Shown here: piece after piece, positions 1-9,434 of the stretch
Numbering within the stretch: the stretch's first letter is position 1
Layout: each line of letters opens with the position of its first letter
NCBI GenBank assembly: GCA_027366165.1
Contig: DAHXKX010000037.1
Location: 1 to 42,978, forward strand
Length of the DNA: 42,978 nt
Direction: 5' to 3'
Source of the DNA: Actinomycetota bacterium
Lineage (GTDB): Bacteria; Actinomycetota; Acidimicrobiia; Acidimicrobiales; Acidimicrobiaceae
The notes under the pieces: generated by a model
What the model was told of the DNA's origin: nothing
Seen by the model: only the letters and a program-made list of their open reading frames with translations
Databases searched by the model: none
Translations under genes and position numbers: made by a program

Positions 1-165
1 CTACCTTTCCCAATCCATCTCATGAGACAAATCATCAATTGAAGCTGAATAAGAACTTTTCCGAAAACCCAGGGCCTGAGTCGTCAACGCAAAATCTTGA
101 ATTTCTTCTCTCAGCCGTGCCCTGCGTGAGTCTCTGAATCCGCCGATCTTTTCTTCCAGGCGATA
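1..165 (-). other. Coding-like minus-strand fragment without a start codon
   Basis: Reading the minus strand from the TAA at 166-168 to the TAG at 1-3 gives 54 uninterrupted codons. The amino-acid mix is protein-like and charged (it includes RLEEKIGGFRDSRRARLREE and ends SHEMDWER). There is no ATG, GTG or TTG at the head of the frame. It may be the C-terminal end of a gene broken by a frameshift, a gene using an unusual start, or chance. I do not recognise the family. Confidence 0.25.
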
Positions 166-388
166 TTACACCTTGGCTATAATAATGTCTCGCAAAAACA
201 CAATATATTGATAGTCACGTCTCACTGAACACAACATCCTGTGTAATTTCACCACCGTAGTTCAGCCATGTCAAGAACCAAATGGAAGATTTCGTACCAG
301 AAATTAAAAAGAAGCCAACTAGCTGGCAATACACCGGTCAGTGTTTTGTGTGGCAATCAATTTGCTGAATGGTTAGCCTATTTACATT
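166..388. other. Intergenic region upstream of the GT2 gene
   Basis: No convincing gene is visible. A TATAAT hexamer at 178-183 could be a plus-strand -10 element, but no good -35 is seen. A 52-codon plus-strand frame starting at ATG 268 overlaps the next gene, has no ribosome binding site and is probably chance. Confidence 0.35.
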
Positions 389-1231
389 GTGCTCGAGAAA
401 ATTTTCAATATCACTCCTACGAATAGAGAGCTTCTCGAAAAAGGACTGCCCAAAGATCTTTCCGAATCCTTCCGAAAAATCTCGATGAATAAGGTGGAAG
501 TACCTCCGAACGTGATACTCGTATTGATTCCGGCCTTCAACGAGGAAGGCTCGGTCAAAGACGTCATATTAAGAATACCAAGAATCGCTTGCGGATTGAA
601 GACCCAAGTTCTGGTGATCAATGACGGATCTACCGACAACACGCCATCAATCGCAGAAGCAGCGGGTGCAATGGTGCTTGACATGCCTCGTAACTCTGGC
701 CAGGGAGCCGCATTGAAGGCCGGATACCTGTTTGCGCTGCACAACAAGACCCAATTCGTTGCGGTCGTGGATGCCGATGGCCAATGGGATCCAAGCGACC
801 TTGACGCGATGATGACCCCGCTGATAAAGGGAGATGCCGATTTTGCCCAAGGGTCGAGACGTCTGGGGACGACCGAGGTTCAGGACCGCTTCCGCAATCT
901 CGGAGTGGAGTTTTTCACACGCCTCATATCATTGGCCACCCATACCCCCGTCGGAGACACCTCCTCGGGCTACCGGGCTTACAACTGCGAGGTGCTGGAA
1001 AAGGTCAGATTGCACCAAAGGCAGTATCAATCGTCGGAAATACTGATCTCCGCCATCTGCAGCGGAGCGAGACTATATGAACATCCTGTGGCGATGTCGG
1101 TTCGCGCCTCGGGAGTATCTAAAAAGGCAGCCAACTGGAAGTACGGGCTAATGTACCTGCGTGCGGTCCTTCAGACCGTCATAAGGGATAGGTACCTCGT
1201 TCCCCTGTTGAAAAAACACCAGACCGCGTAA
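389..1231 (+). CDS. Family 2 glycosyltransferase (dolichol-phosphate mannosyltransferase-like)
   Basis: This is a 280-residue GT-A fold glycosyltransferase of family 2, predicted to transfer a sugar from a nucleotide donor to a polyprenyl phosphate or polysaccharide precursor at the inner face of the membrane. The N-terminal domain has LIPAFNEEGSV near residues 47-56, VINDGSTDN near 77-84, the loop RNSGQGAALKAGY near 101-113 and the metal-binding DADGQWDP near 128-135. No C-terminal membrane helix is evident, so it resembles the soluble DPM1 type. The GTG at 389 lacks a ribosome binding site; ATG 485, just before the catalytic domain, is a possible alternative. The stop is one base before the next start, so the two are co-transcribed and probably act in the same surface-glycan pathway. 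The acceptor cannot be read from sequence. Confidence 0.88.
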   Translation: MLEKIFNITPTNRELLEKGLPKDLSESFRKISMNKVEVPPNVILVLIPAFNEEGSVKDVILRIPRIACGLKTQVLVINDGSTDNTPSIAEAAGAMVLDMPRNSGQGAALKAGYLFALHNKTQFVAVVDADGQWDPSDLDAMMTPLIKGDADFAQGSRRLGTTEVQDRFRNLGVEFFTRLISLATHTPVGDTSSGYRAYNCEVLEKVRLHQRQYQSSEILISAICSGARLYEHPVAMSVRASGVSKKAANWKYGLMYLRAVLQTVIRDRYLVPLLKKHQTA

Positions 1232-1232
1232 C

Positions 1233-3968
1233 GTGACCGCCACCATGGGCTCTTCAGTCACGCGGATCGCGTCCAAGGCCTGGATCCAGTTTCTCGTTCT
1301 CGCCATTGCGATCTTTTTCATTCCGAGTATTTTTGGCCATCCCTTCGCAGCGGGTGACAATCTGATCCAGTTCAACCCTCTGCGCGTACTTGCAGGCCGC
1401 ATCGAAAGGCACGGAAACCTTCCTTTGTGGAATCAGTTCATCTGGTCTGGCGATCCACTTCTTGCTGGATTCAATGCCGGAGTATTTTTCCCGACCTCCT
1501 GGCTGTATGCTTTCCTGCCGGCAACTTGGGCATGGGGTATGAGCCAAACCTTCCCTTATTTTCTGGCCTCATTTGGTTTCTACCTTCTGATGAGAGAAAT
1601 TAAGATCTCTGACTTCACATCAAGGATCACCGCACTGGCCTTTGCTTATGCAGGGGTGATGATAGGACAAGGCGTCCACCTTGACATGATCATCGGAATC
1701 TCTCTGGCTCCTTGGATGCTTCTTTGCGCCTCCAGAATCATCGATTCGGGGGGTCATTCGAGACTCCGCTATGCGGTCTATCTGGCGATTTGCTACTCCC
1801 TTGTTGTCCTCGCTGGAGCACCGGAGGCAATGCTGGATGAAGTAATAATGCTTATCGTATTCTCGTTGGCAAAGCTCGCGAAATCCAGAAACGATTGGGC
1901 CAGGAAGCTACTGTGGCTGGCGGGAGCAGGCACTCTTGCCCTTGGCATGTCAGCGGCACAATGGGTGCCGGGACTTGAGTTTCAGAAAATCTCCCAACGC
2001 GCCAGCCCGACCGTCGCATTTGTGGCCTTTGGCGCCTTTGCGCCGCAATATTTTTACTCTCTCTTCGCACCATACCTGTTCGGCGGGCCAAGTGCGCTCT
2101 CCGTATCGGGCTACTTCGGACCGTTCAACTGGGAGGAGGTGACAATTTACCCAACGATCGGCCCCATCATCGCCCTCTTTGCAACTATCGGCCGGGCCCT
2201 CAGGAGAACACTTGAAAGTGAACTCCTTCCATATCTGCTGGTGGCGATGGTGGGGACTATCTTGGCACTTGGCTCATACACACCGGTGGAATCATGGCTC
2301 TATCACCTCCCACTCTATGGTCAACAACGACTGCAGGGCCGAAACATCCTTGCTCTGGATGTCGCAATTTTTGCTTTCTTTGGAGTCTGGCTTGATCGGC
2401 TCCTCAAGGGTGAGGGCGAGCGGAAGGTCTGGCCCCGATCGATTGCATTTCTCCCGGCAGCCGTCATCGCGGCTCTGTACTTGACATTTCTTCGATCCAA
2501 TACCTTTATCACCAAGCTGTTGCACGCTCAACCCCGTGCAATTCAGGTGACAACTTCTGAAGAATCACTCCTGTTTTCCGTCAGCCTGGCAATCGCGATA
2601 TCAAGTGGCCTTGTCTATTTTTTCGCCAGCGGTGCCGCGCCAAGAGTCGCAAAGCGTCTGATCGTGGTCATCATCCTTTTGGATCTCGCCGTATTCAATG
2701 CCTTTGGAGGTCTTGGGACTCCAACCCACCTTTCCCAATTCAACTCCTCAAGTCAGCAGATGGCCTATCTTCATTCACTAATTGGCGACTCCTCAAGGTT
2801 CGCCGTCTATGATCCCTTCCTCTATACCTACAGCCAACTGAACGCATTTGGTGAACCCGATCTGAACATAGCAGCAGGCAACCACTCGATTCAGGGCTAT
2901 AGTTCGCTTTCCCTTGGCGCATACCAAGACGCCACTCAGACCCACGCACAGGCGACCCTATCTCCCAAACTTCTCATAAATCCACTGATTGACACACTCG
3001 GCACCAAAGTACTGCTCACGAACTGGCACTATCTGATGTCTAGGTACGGTTCGCCAACTGCAGTGCCACTTCCGCACTTTTACACCCCTGCTGCACAGAC
3101 GAACGTATACCCGTCATCGGCTGCGGGGTATCCCGACTACCTCTATGCAGCTGTTCAATCGAATGCCACCGACACATACGGCCTTTTCGGACGGACCATG
3201 GAGGTAAGCGGCATAAACGTAAGTATCGGGCACACCTTTTCAGCCAGGACGATTCGACAGGTAGGTCTTCTGCGAGCAGATGGATCTATAGTGTGGCTTT
3301 CACCCATAAGCCCAGAAACTGGCCAAGCGGTTCCCGGAGCACTGCACTATGGAATCCAAGGCAAGATGACAACCAAGGAAATAAAGTCGTGCGGAGTGGT
3401 GGTGCGACAGTTCCTGCCTACAGCTTTGTCCGATCCCCAGCAGGCGCTCGTCACAGGAGTTGGGATCAGTTCCACCGAGGGCTACTTTGCCTTGAATGGT
3501 CAGCTGGCCTCTTACCTAACCTACCCGCACTTTCGTCAAGCAGAAACTATCGGAAACCTGTCAATCTTTCAAAACTCCAAGGCAAAGGCGATCCTCCAGC
3601 ACTCATCACGAGTCAAAATCATAAGCCAGAGAACGGACCTGAATGGTACCCTTCATTTGAGCGTCCATGCCACGGCCAATTCCAACATCTCGTGGGCGGA
3701 AGCATATGCACCCGGATGGAAGGCGGATTACACCTCAGTCGGAGACAACCGCACTCTGAATTTGCCGACGACTCAGAACGGTGCACTGCAGAAAATCTCC
3801 GTTCCAACAGGAGACTGGAACATCACCGTCTTCTACCACCCGTCCTCTGTCTATGAGGGGATCTGGATTTCCATAGCTTCAGTAATTGTCACCTTAGCCT
3901 TAATCGCAGTGGCGTTTCTCAAAAGGAAGGTGCCAGACCAGCCAAAGGATAGTCCGGCAACCCACTAG
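1233..3968 (+). CDS. Large YfhO-type integral membrane protein (putative GT-C glycosyltransferase)
   Basis: The 911-residue protein has many hydrophobic segments through about residue 490, then a long soluble region, then a final helix near residues 876-897 followed by a basic tail (FLKRK). The first extracytoplasmic loop carries the YfhO/GT-C-like pattern of an acidic residue (AGDNLIQF) followed by NLPLWNQFIWSGDPLLAG and a GVFFPTSWLY stretch. YfhO proteins of other bacteria are linked to glycosylation of surface polymers with lipid-linked sugars; that role here is inference. The GTG start at 1233 directly follows the stop of the GT2 gene, and an ATG lies at 1244 in a different frame. The GT2-made polyprenyl sugar would be a natural substrate. 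Confidence 0.75.
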   Translation: MTATMGSSVTRIASKAWIQFLVLAIAIFFIPSIFGHPFAAGDNLIQFNPLRVLAGRIERHGNLPLWNQFIWSGDPLLAGFNAGVFFPTSWLYAFLPATWAWGMSQTFPYFLASFGFYLLMREIKISDFTSRITALAFAYAGVMIGQGVHLDMIIGISLAPWMLLCASRIIDSGGHSRLRYAVYLAICYSLVVLAGAPEAMLDEVIMLIVFSLAKLAKSRNDWARKLLWLAGAGTLALGMSAAQWVPGLEFQKISQRASPTVAFVAFGAFAPQYFYSLFAPYLFGGPSALSVSGYFGPFNWEEVTIYPTIGPIIALFATIGRALRRTLESELLPYLLVAMVGTILALGSYTPVESWLYHLPLYGQQRLQGRNILALDVAIFAFFGVWLDRLLKGEGERKVWPRSIAFLPAAVIAALYLTFLRSNTFITKLLHAQPRAIQVTTSEESLLFSVSLAIAISSGLVYFFASGAAPRVAKRLIVVIILLDLAVFNAFGGLGTPTHLSQFNSSSQQMAYLHSLIGDSSRFAVYDPFLYTYSQLNAFGEPDLNIAAGNHSIQGYSSLSLGAYQDATQTHAQATLSPKLLINPLIDTLGTKVLLTNWHYLMSRYGSPTAVPLPHFYTPAAQTNVYPSSAAGYPDYLYAAVQSNATDTYGLFGRTMEVSGINVSIGHTFSARTIRQVGLLRADGSIVWLSPISPETGQAVPGALHYGIQGKMTTKEIKSCGVVVRQFLPTALSDPQQALVTGVGISSTEGYFALNGQLASYLTYPHFRQAETIGNLSIFQNSKAKAILQHSSRVKIISQRTDLNGTLHLSVHATANSNISWAEAYAPGWKADYTSVGDNRTLNLPTTQNGALQKISVPTGDWNITVFYHPSSVYEGIWISIASVIVTLALIAVAFLKRKVPDQPKDSPATH

Positions 3969-4114
3969 ACACTCACGCCCCTAAAACAGTTCCGCGGATC
4001 GGTGCACATCACCGTATACTCCACTGTGGCCAGTTCAGGCGCCACAATTATCATCTCCGCGCTGGGGCGTGGACCAGAGAGCGCCTTAACACTGGCAGCC
4101 AGCTGTTGAAAACC

Positions 4115-5065
4115 CTAGGTATCCAGCAAGGTGGGCGCGAAGATATCTTCCACCTGGAATGGATGGCCGGTCAATCCCTGCTCAAATGAATACTTCACAG
4201 CCGCCTCAAGAGACGGGCGGTTGCGGGCGACTCCGTACGCATATGGATTCCCGCCGAACACCCTCCTCTCAGCCTCAAAGTAGGCGTTTGCCCACGCCAG
4301 ATTTACTACCCGCGGAAAGCGCTCCATCTGATCGGCGTATTGAAGGGATTGATCAAAGACGTCGTAAAGGCTCCGTGGGAGCCATGGGAATTGAGCCACC
4401 AATCCCGCCTTCACGGCCAGGATGTGCATTATCGGATAGATGCCGGTTCGGCGGAAATAGTCCGCTTCGACCTCTGGAAAATTCGGGAATAGACGATCCA
4501 CTTCAGGATCCTCGAGCCAGCGCTGCTCAACCTCCTCTATGACGATGACCGCGTCGAGCTTCCCCTGCGCAAAGAGTTCTTCCACGGGCTCTGATTCAAC
4601 GGTGATGCTGACCCCATCTGATACAAATGGCACGAGTTCCTCGCGCTCGGTAATCCATTCGATCTCCTCTGGTTCGATGCCGTACTCGTGCTTGAGCATC
4701 CCACGCACCCACAACATGGTTGTGGTCTGATACATGGGAGTACCCACCTTCCGCCCCTTTAGGTCTTTAGGTTCGGCAATGCCCCTACCTTTGCGCACCA
4801 GCATGAACTGATGGCGAAACATGCGGTAAGGAAATACTGGGAGAGCAATAAGCTCTTGCCCCCTCTCCTTTGCCATCAGATAAGAGGAAAGCGACAGTTC
4901 CGATACGTCAAATTCCTCATTGCGAATCATCCTTTGGTGACGATCCCAGGCATCTGAGATCGGAAGAATGTTCAGATCGATTCCAACGGGGGCCACCTGA
5001 CCTGAAATCAGAGCTATCGTGCGGTCGTACTCCCCCACCGCCAAACTGATTCGACATTTACTCAT
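4115..5065 (-). CDS. 4,5-dihydroxyphthalate decarboxylase-like protein (periplasmic-binding-protein fold)
   Basis: This 316-residue protein resembles the 4,5-dihydroxyphthalate decarboxylase family, which has a type 2 periplasmic-binding fold but is cytoplasmic. Seen features are an opening LAVGEYDRTIAL, a GIDLNILP segment, the lobe motif DLKGRKVGTP near residues 103-112, and a late GIYPIMHILAVK. No signal peptide is visible, which argues against an ABC-transporter binding protein. The ribosome binding site AAGGGG lies 5 bases before the ATG. No aromatic-degradation or transporter gene is nearby, so the true substrate is unknown. It is read against its polysaccharide neighbours and may be an insertion in that cluster. 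Confidence 0.75.
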   Translation of the reverse strand: MSKCRISLAVGEYDRTIALISGQVAPVGIDLNILPISDAWDRHQRMIRNEEFDVSELSLSSYLMAKERGQELIALPVFPYRMFRHQFMLVRKGRGIAEPKDLKGRKVGTPMYQTTTMLWVRGMLKHEYGIEPEEIEWITEREELVPFVSDGVSITVESEPVEELFAQGKLDAVIVIEEVEQRWLEDPEVDRLFPNFPEVEADYFRRTGIYPIMHILAVKAGLVAQFPWLPRSLYDVFDQSLQYADQMERFPRVVNLAWANAYFEAERRVFGGNPYAYGVARNRPSLEAAVKYSFEQGLTGHPFQVEDIFAPTLLDT

Positions 5066-5829
5066 TTAAACCCCTTGCCCATACTGTGCGCTACGCCCTT
5101 TCTCATTGACCATCGAACGCTTGCCCCGGTCCCGCGATCCAATGCATTCTCAGCACGCCTCTTCTCATCGCTTGCCAGCAGCCATAAAGATCCGGAGGTT
5201 GAACCGGCACTGGCGGCCCGTATCATAGTCAAGTCCCGAACCAAGATCTCAGGTCCGCCCGCCCCGCACCAGCCGTTCTCTCCGCAGAAGAACCCCGGCA
5301 AGGCCATCTGACAAGCGACATCATCCTTTTGTCCCATAGGTCGCAACCCGCAACCATTCGATCGTCGTATTGAAGTTAGCACCTGGTGAAGAGCCCAGCG
5401 GCGAAGCTTCAAAATGTCGTGGCACCTTAGGCCGAGCTAAGGACGTTTGGCCTTGTCTGCGCAACCTTGGTTCTCCCACCTCCCGAGCATATTTAAATCC
5501 ACCCAGAATCTCCTTCAGCTGCCTCGATCACCAATAGAAACCTCACACCCAAAACAGGGCTGAATCTCTGAGCCGCCCATCAATACCAATGGCCACTCTG
5601 TTGATCCCTGGCAGTTCCCATCCCACGGTCCGTCACCAGCAAAGGTTAGCTGATGGAAAAGCAATATTCCAGGAAATGCATCCGACACCTACCCACGTAT
5701 TGCTCCGACGGAAAACTCGAACTCCCCACGTCAATTGCGCAAGAACAACGTGAGGTTCCGGCTCTCGCCAAAACCGCTATTCCTTCGCTTGGAAAAAGAT
5801 GTGCTCTGAGACGCGTTCACATCCCAGCG
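5066..5829. other. Gene-free stretch between decarboxylase-like gene and gtrA
   Basis: I see no gene I can support here. The 116-codon minus-strand frame at 5062-5412 overlaps the decarboxylase start by ATGA but has odd composition and no family resemblance. Short minus-strand frames at about 5530-5700 look faintly protein-like but have no recognisable motif. The stretch may contain decayed coding DNA. Confidence 0.4.
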
Positions 5830-6315
5830 TTACGCGGACACCTTCTCAGACCCCGAGGGCGACTTCACGAACAGTATTCGGTCCATGAAGGTGTACTTGG
5901 CAAACCAAAGGATCACGAAGGAGGCAATGTAGGCGCCATCCACAAACATGAGTTGCACGACATGAGATGCCCCGACGATGTCCTTGTGCGAAGAGGCGAA
6001 GTCGGCTGACCAGGTTGAAAACACCAGCGAAACAGCCGCCATGACGAAATAGGGAATGACCTCTTTGGAAAGATGTGACCTGCCTTGTTTCTGCCAGGCC
6101 CAATAACGGTTCATGAAATACGACGGTACGGCCCCAGCCATTGTCGCAATGATCGACGAACTGCGGGCATCGAAAAGGTGCAGAACACCATAGGAGGCGA
6201 TGAACACGACCTGCGAGATAAAAAATGAGATTCCGGACCCAAGGGTGTAACGAAATGCCCTCTGGCCAACTGGGCTTCTGAACCAGTGCCTAAACTCTCT
6301 GGGATAAGAACTCAT
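5830..6315 (-). CDS. GtrA-family membrane protein
   Basis: GtrA-like proteins are small four-helix membrane proteins thought to help flip or present polyprenyl-linked sugars. This 161-residue protein has the family pattern: FRYTLGSGISFFISQVVFI (helix 1), a helix after SSIIATMAGAVPSYFMNRYWAW (the NRxWxW motif is the best family mark), a third helix at about IPYFVMAAVSLVFS, and a fourth at YIASFVILWFAKYTFMDRILF. I chose ATG 6315; the longer frame to 6393 would run into the divergent epimerase gene. It faces that gene divergently and fits the surface-glycan cluster formed with the GT2 and YfhO-type genes. Confidence 0.85.
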   Translation of the reverse strand: MSSYPREFRHWFRSPVGQRAFRYTLGSGISFFISQVVFIASYGVLHLFDARSSSIIATMAGAVPSYFMNRYWAWQKQGRSHLSKEVIPYFVMAAVSLVFSTWSADFASSHKDIVGASHVVQLMFVDGAYIASFVILWFAKYTFMDRILFVKSPSGSEKVSA

Positions 6316-6387
6316 ATGAATTAAGTCTAGGTCGTATCGACAAAAAGATGAGTTCGCCCGCTCATTTAGTTGAATTCGGAGAGACTG

Positions 6388-7305
6388 ATGCAACTAGGCC
6401 ACCTGCTAATCACCGGAGGATCGGGATTTATCGGGTCACATCTGACCTCGCTTGCCTTGGAACATTCGCAGAGCGTAACCGTAATCGACCTGCAGCCCGA
6501 ATCAAATCCATTCGCTCGCCACCTAGTGGGAGACATTTCGGACCGCAACTTACTCATGTCCCTTGTTCCCAGAAGAATCGACACCATCATTCACCTTGCT
6601 GCCCGAACGTCGGTACTTCAGTCGATCAAGGACCCACAAGGTGTATTCGACACAAATGTCCTCGGAACACAGAATCTCTTGGAGGTGGCACGAGACAGAG
6701 GGAGCAGCAGAATTCTCCTTGCCTCAACAAATGCCGTCGTTGGCAACTTTACAGATGACAGGATAACCGAGACTACGCCACTTCGGCCCATGACACCGTA
6801 TGGCTCCACCAAGGCAGCCGCCGAAGTGCTTTCCAACGCCTACAGTGCCAGCTACGGAGTGGTGGCCACTCAGCTCAGACTGACAAATGTATACGGTGAG
6901 GGGATGGCGAAGAAGGACTCCATAGTTCCAAGACTCATGCGCGCAGCACTTGGCATGTCCCATTTCTCGGTCTACGGCGACGGAGAGCAGTACCGCGACT
7001 ATGTCTATGTCAACGACGTAGCCATGGCATTTGTCGACCTGGCGAAGACTGATTATCAAGGTCCAGTCATAATTGGTTCGGGCACTTCAGTCAGCGTAAA
7101 TACCTTGGTTCAAAAGACATCTAATGCCACCGGAATAGAGATTCCATTCGACCGAGTTGATGCAAAAGCAGGCGAAATGCGCGGTGTCAAAGTTGACAAC
7201 TCGCTCGCACGGTCCCTTGGAATCGGCTTCAAGGTCGACATTGATCATGGCTTGGTCAGGACCTGGCGGGATTTCAAGCGCAACAGGAATTTTCTTAAAC
7301 TGTGA
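6388..7305 (+). CDS. NAD-dependent sugar epimerase/dehydratase (extended SDR)
   Basis: The protein is an extended short-chain dehydrogenase acting on nucleotide sugars. It opens with the NAD-binding motif GGSGFIGSH, has HLAARTSV at the coenzyme strand, the catalytic pair in YGSTKAAAE (Y-x3-K) and the typical RLTNVYG and YGDGEQYRDYVYVNDVA motifs. I chose ATG 6388, with GGAGAG at 6378-6383 just upstream, over TTG 6370; this gives 305 residues, about the family norm. UDP-glucose 4-epimerase-like activity is most likely but the exact sugar cannot be assigned. Glycerol kinase follows after 35 bases on the same strand. Confidence 0.88.
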   Translation: MQLGHLLITGGSGFIGSHLTSLALEHSQSVTVIDLQPESNPFARHLVGDISDRNLLMSLVPRRIDTIIHLAARTSVLQSIKDPQGVFDTNVLGTQNLLEVARDRGSSRILLASTNAVVGNFTDDRITETTPLRPMTPYGSTKAAAEVLSNAYSASYGVVATQLRLTNVYGEGMAKKDSIVPRLMRAALGMSHFSVYGDGEQYRDYVYVNDVAMAFVDLAKTDYQGPVIIGSGTSVSVNTLVQKTSNATGIEIPFDRVDAKAGEMRGVKVDNSLARSLGIGFKVDIDHGLVRTWRDFKRNRNFLKL

Positions 7306-7340
7306 GACTCTTGTCATCGAGTGAACTAATTTTCTAGACC

Positions 7341-8810
7341 ATGAGTTACGTCGGCCTTGACATAGGCACAACATCGGTTAGAGCCATCGCCTTTGAGGTT
7401 GACGGCACCATACTGGCCACCTCGTCACGAGATCTCACCACCCTGCATCCCGGCCAAGGACGGGTCGAACAGGATCCAAATGAAATTGCGATTCACTCCA
7501 TCGGGGTGTTGCATGACCTTGCCATGAATCTTGACCAGTCCCCACGGTCGATCGGAATAGCCAACCAGCGCGAAACCGTCATCGCATGGGAAAACAAAAC
7601 ACTTAAACCGTTGGCCATGGCGATCTCCTGGCAGGATCGTCTAAGTGCGTCACTCTGCGAAGAATTGAAGCTCTCCGGAAACGAAGAGCTAATCAGGCAG
7701 ACAACCGGGCTGACGCTCGACCCCTACTTTTCAGCGACAAAATATGCCCGCCTGGTCTCGGAACTTGGGAAATCCCCGCCCAAGGGGACTCAGTTGGGAA
7801 CGGTAGACAGCTGGCTCTTGGCAAATCTCACCTCCAACAAGCAGTCACTTACTGACCTCACCAACGCCTCTCGAACATCTCTGCTGAATATCAGTTCCAA
7901 CAAATATGACGAGCAACTCGGTGAGCTTTTCGGTGTGCCTCTGGACCTGCTGCCTGTGCCGCTATCATCGAATGCCATGTTCGGTGAAATCACCCACCCC
8001 AGCTTGCAGCCTTGGCTCGGAGTGCCGATTCATGCGGTACTGGGAGACCAACAGGCCTCTCTTTTCGGCCAGGGTTGTATAGCCATCGGCGACACCAAAG
8101 CAACCATGGGAACCGGGACATTCCTTCTCACCAACTCCGGTACCAAAAGACCTGAACCACAAACCGGCCTGATTACCTCAATTGCCTGGAACCTGGGCGG
8201 AACTGAAAACACTTTTTGCCTTGAAGGCTCGATCTTCACAACCGCCTCCCTACTGGAGTGGCTCATTGAAGTCATCGGCATTGCTTCCAACATCGAAGCA
8301 CTCCAAGAGTTGGCAAAATCCGTCCGGACCTCAGAACAGGTGACAATCCTTCCATTTTTCACCGGGACTGGGTCACCGTGGTGGGGCAACGACACCGCGG
8401 CAGTTCTGGCTGGATTGGATTCCTCGAGTTCAAAGGGCCAAATAGCCCGAGCAGCTTTCGAATCGATTGCACTTCAAACTGCCAATATAACCGAAGAGAT
8501 CAGCAACCAGCTTGGCAGCCAAATCAGTTCTTTAAAGTTAGACGGAGGCCTTTCTAACCTTGACTTCCTATGCCAGCTGATTGCTGATCAGACAAATCTC
8601 GAGTGCCATGCCTCCAATTTGGCTGAGTCAACGGCGTTTGGCGCGGCGATGATGTCGGCGGTGGGCATGGGAGACATTCAACCCGAGAGCCTTCGAAGCG
8701 GCTACAGTGCGCGCCAGACATTCACTCCCTCCGCAAGTAGAATCAGCGCAAAGTCAAGGGAGAAGCGTTGGACCGCCTATCTCAACAAGCTCGGACTAGA
8801 CGGGAAATAA
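7341..8810 (+). CDS. glpK: Glycerol kinase
   Basis: This 489-residue FGGY kinase phosphorylates glycerol to sn-glycerol 3-phosphate with ATP. The N-terminal phosphate loop is LDIGTTSVRAI. All glycerol-contact positions known from E. coli GlpK are present: R77 and E78 (NQRET), W97 (WQDR), Y129 (DPYFSATK) and D236-Q237 (GDQQAS). The family signature TDLTNASRTSLLNI and the C-terminal ATP-site LDGGLSNLDFL are also intact. No strong ribosome binding site precedes ATG 7341. The last 15 bases overlap the convergent ACT-domain gene. A glycerol facilitator or glycerol-3-phosphate dehydrogenase gene is not in the window. Compare the second FGGY kinase at 20056. Confidence 0.92.
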   Translation: MSYVGLDIGTTSVRAIAFEVDGTILATSSRDLTTLHPGQGRVEQDPNEIAIHSIGVLHDLAMNLDQSPRSIGIANQRETVIAWENKTLKPLAMAISWQDRLSASLCEELKLSGNEELIRQTTGLTLDPYFSATKYARLVSELGKSPPKGTQLGTVDSWLLANLTSNKQSLTDLTNASRTSLLNISSNKYDEQLGELFGVPLDLLPVPLSSNAMFGEITHPSLQPWLGVPIHAVLGDQQASLFGQGCIAIGDTKATMGTGTFLLTNSGTKRPEPQTGLITSIAWNLGGTENTFCLEGSIFTTASLLEWLIEVIGIASNIEALQELAKSVRTSEQVTILPFFTGTGSPWWGNDTAAVLAGLDSSSSKGQIARAAFESIALQTANITEEISNQLGSQISSLKLDGGLSNLDFLCQLIADQTNLECHASNLAESTAFGAAMMSAVGMGDIQPESLRSGYSARQTFTPSASRISAKSREKRWTAYLNKLGLDGK

Positions 8811-9434
8811 TACCAGTTTCACATCGCCGATTCTGGCGATAGCCTCCAGCTGAGACCGCTCCAAGTCGCGGAAAGGTCGTTCCGGTCTTCCAAGGAGAAC
8901 CGCAACCCTCGAACGACGCATCACCACCAAGGCTATATCAGAAGGATCGTTATGCCCGTCGGCGGACTCGACCATCACACCTTTGAGAAACGCTTCAACC
9001 CATCCTTGATTGGGCGCCTCGCCAGTTGCCGCAATGACTGAATTTCCTATGAGATCAAATGCCACGACCCAAAGCGTTGTGTAGTCAAAACACAGTCGAG
9101 ACAACAACTCATCAAAGAACTCTGGACGGCTCCCAGTTTCCATGATCGCCGCGGCCGTCAAGATCGGGTCCATTCGGGAATCCCGGTCGGGATTTGACTC
9201 CAGACTCACATTCTCAACATCAACTCCGTCCACTTCCTGTATTTCCCTCACCATGAGATCGACTAACTCGTCGTTCGGCAGGTCGACCATGATTTCGTCG
9301 ATGACTCTGCCTCCACCTCGCTCAAGAATCTCAATTCCAACTAAGTCTCCTTTGACCGAACCAATTCGGGACGCAACGGATCCCAGGGCACCGGGACGAT
9401 CATCTAACCATATTCTCAACACATATCGAGCCAC
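8796..9434 (-). CDS. ACT-domain protein with GAF-like C-terminal half
   Basis: The 212-residue protein begins with an ACT domain at about residues 3-75 (YVLRIWLDDRPGALGSVASRI, then DLVGIEILERGGGRVIDEI), the fold that binds amino acids in regulatory proteins. The rest, about 85-212, ends in LGRPERPFRDLERSQLEAIA, which resembles the last strand and helix of GAF domains. A role as an amino-acid sensor is inference. It lies downstream of and on the same strand as an alanine-type aminotransferase, though 377 bases away. Its 3' end overlaps the convergent glpK by 15 bases. Confidence 0.75.
   Translation of the reverse strand: MARYVLRIWLDDRPGALGSVASRIGSVKGDLVGIEILERGGGRVIDEIMVDLPNDELVDLMVREIQEVDGVDVENVSLESNPDRDSRMDPILTAAAIMETGSRPEFFDELLSRLCFDYTTLWVVAFDLIGNSVIAATGEAPNQGWVEAFLKGVMVESADGHNDPSDIALVVMRRSRVAVLLGRPERPFRDLERSQLEAIARIGDVKLVLFPV

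Noticed and set aside
268-426. 52-codon plus-strand frame before the GT2 gene
   Set aside because: It overlaps the GT2 start, has no ribosome binding site and resembles nothing known to me.
5062-5412. 116-codon minus-strand frame overlapping the decarboxylase start by ATGA
   Set aside because: The overlap looks operon-like, but the composition is atypical, no domain is recognisable and the frame ends without family features.
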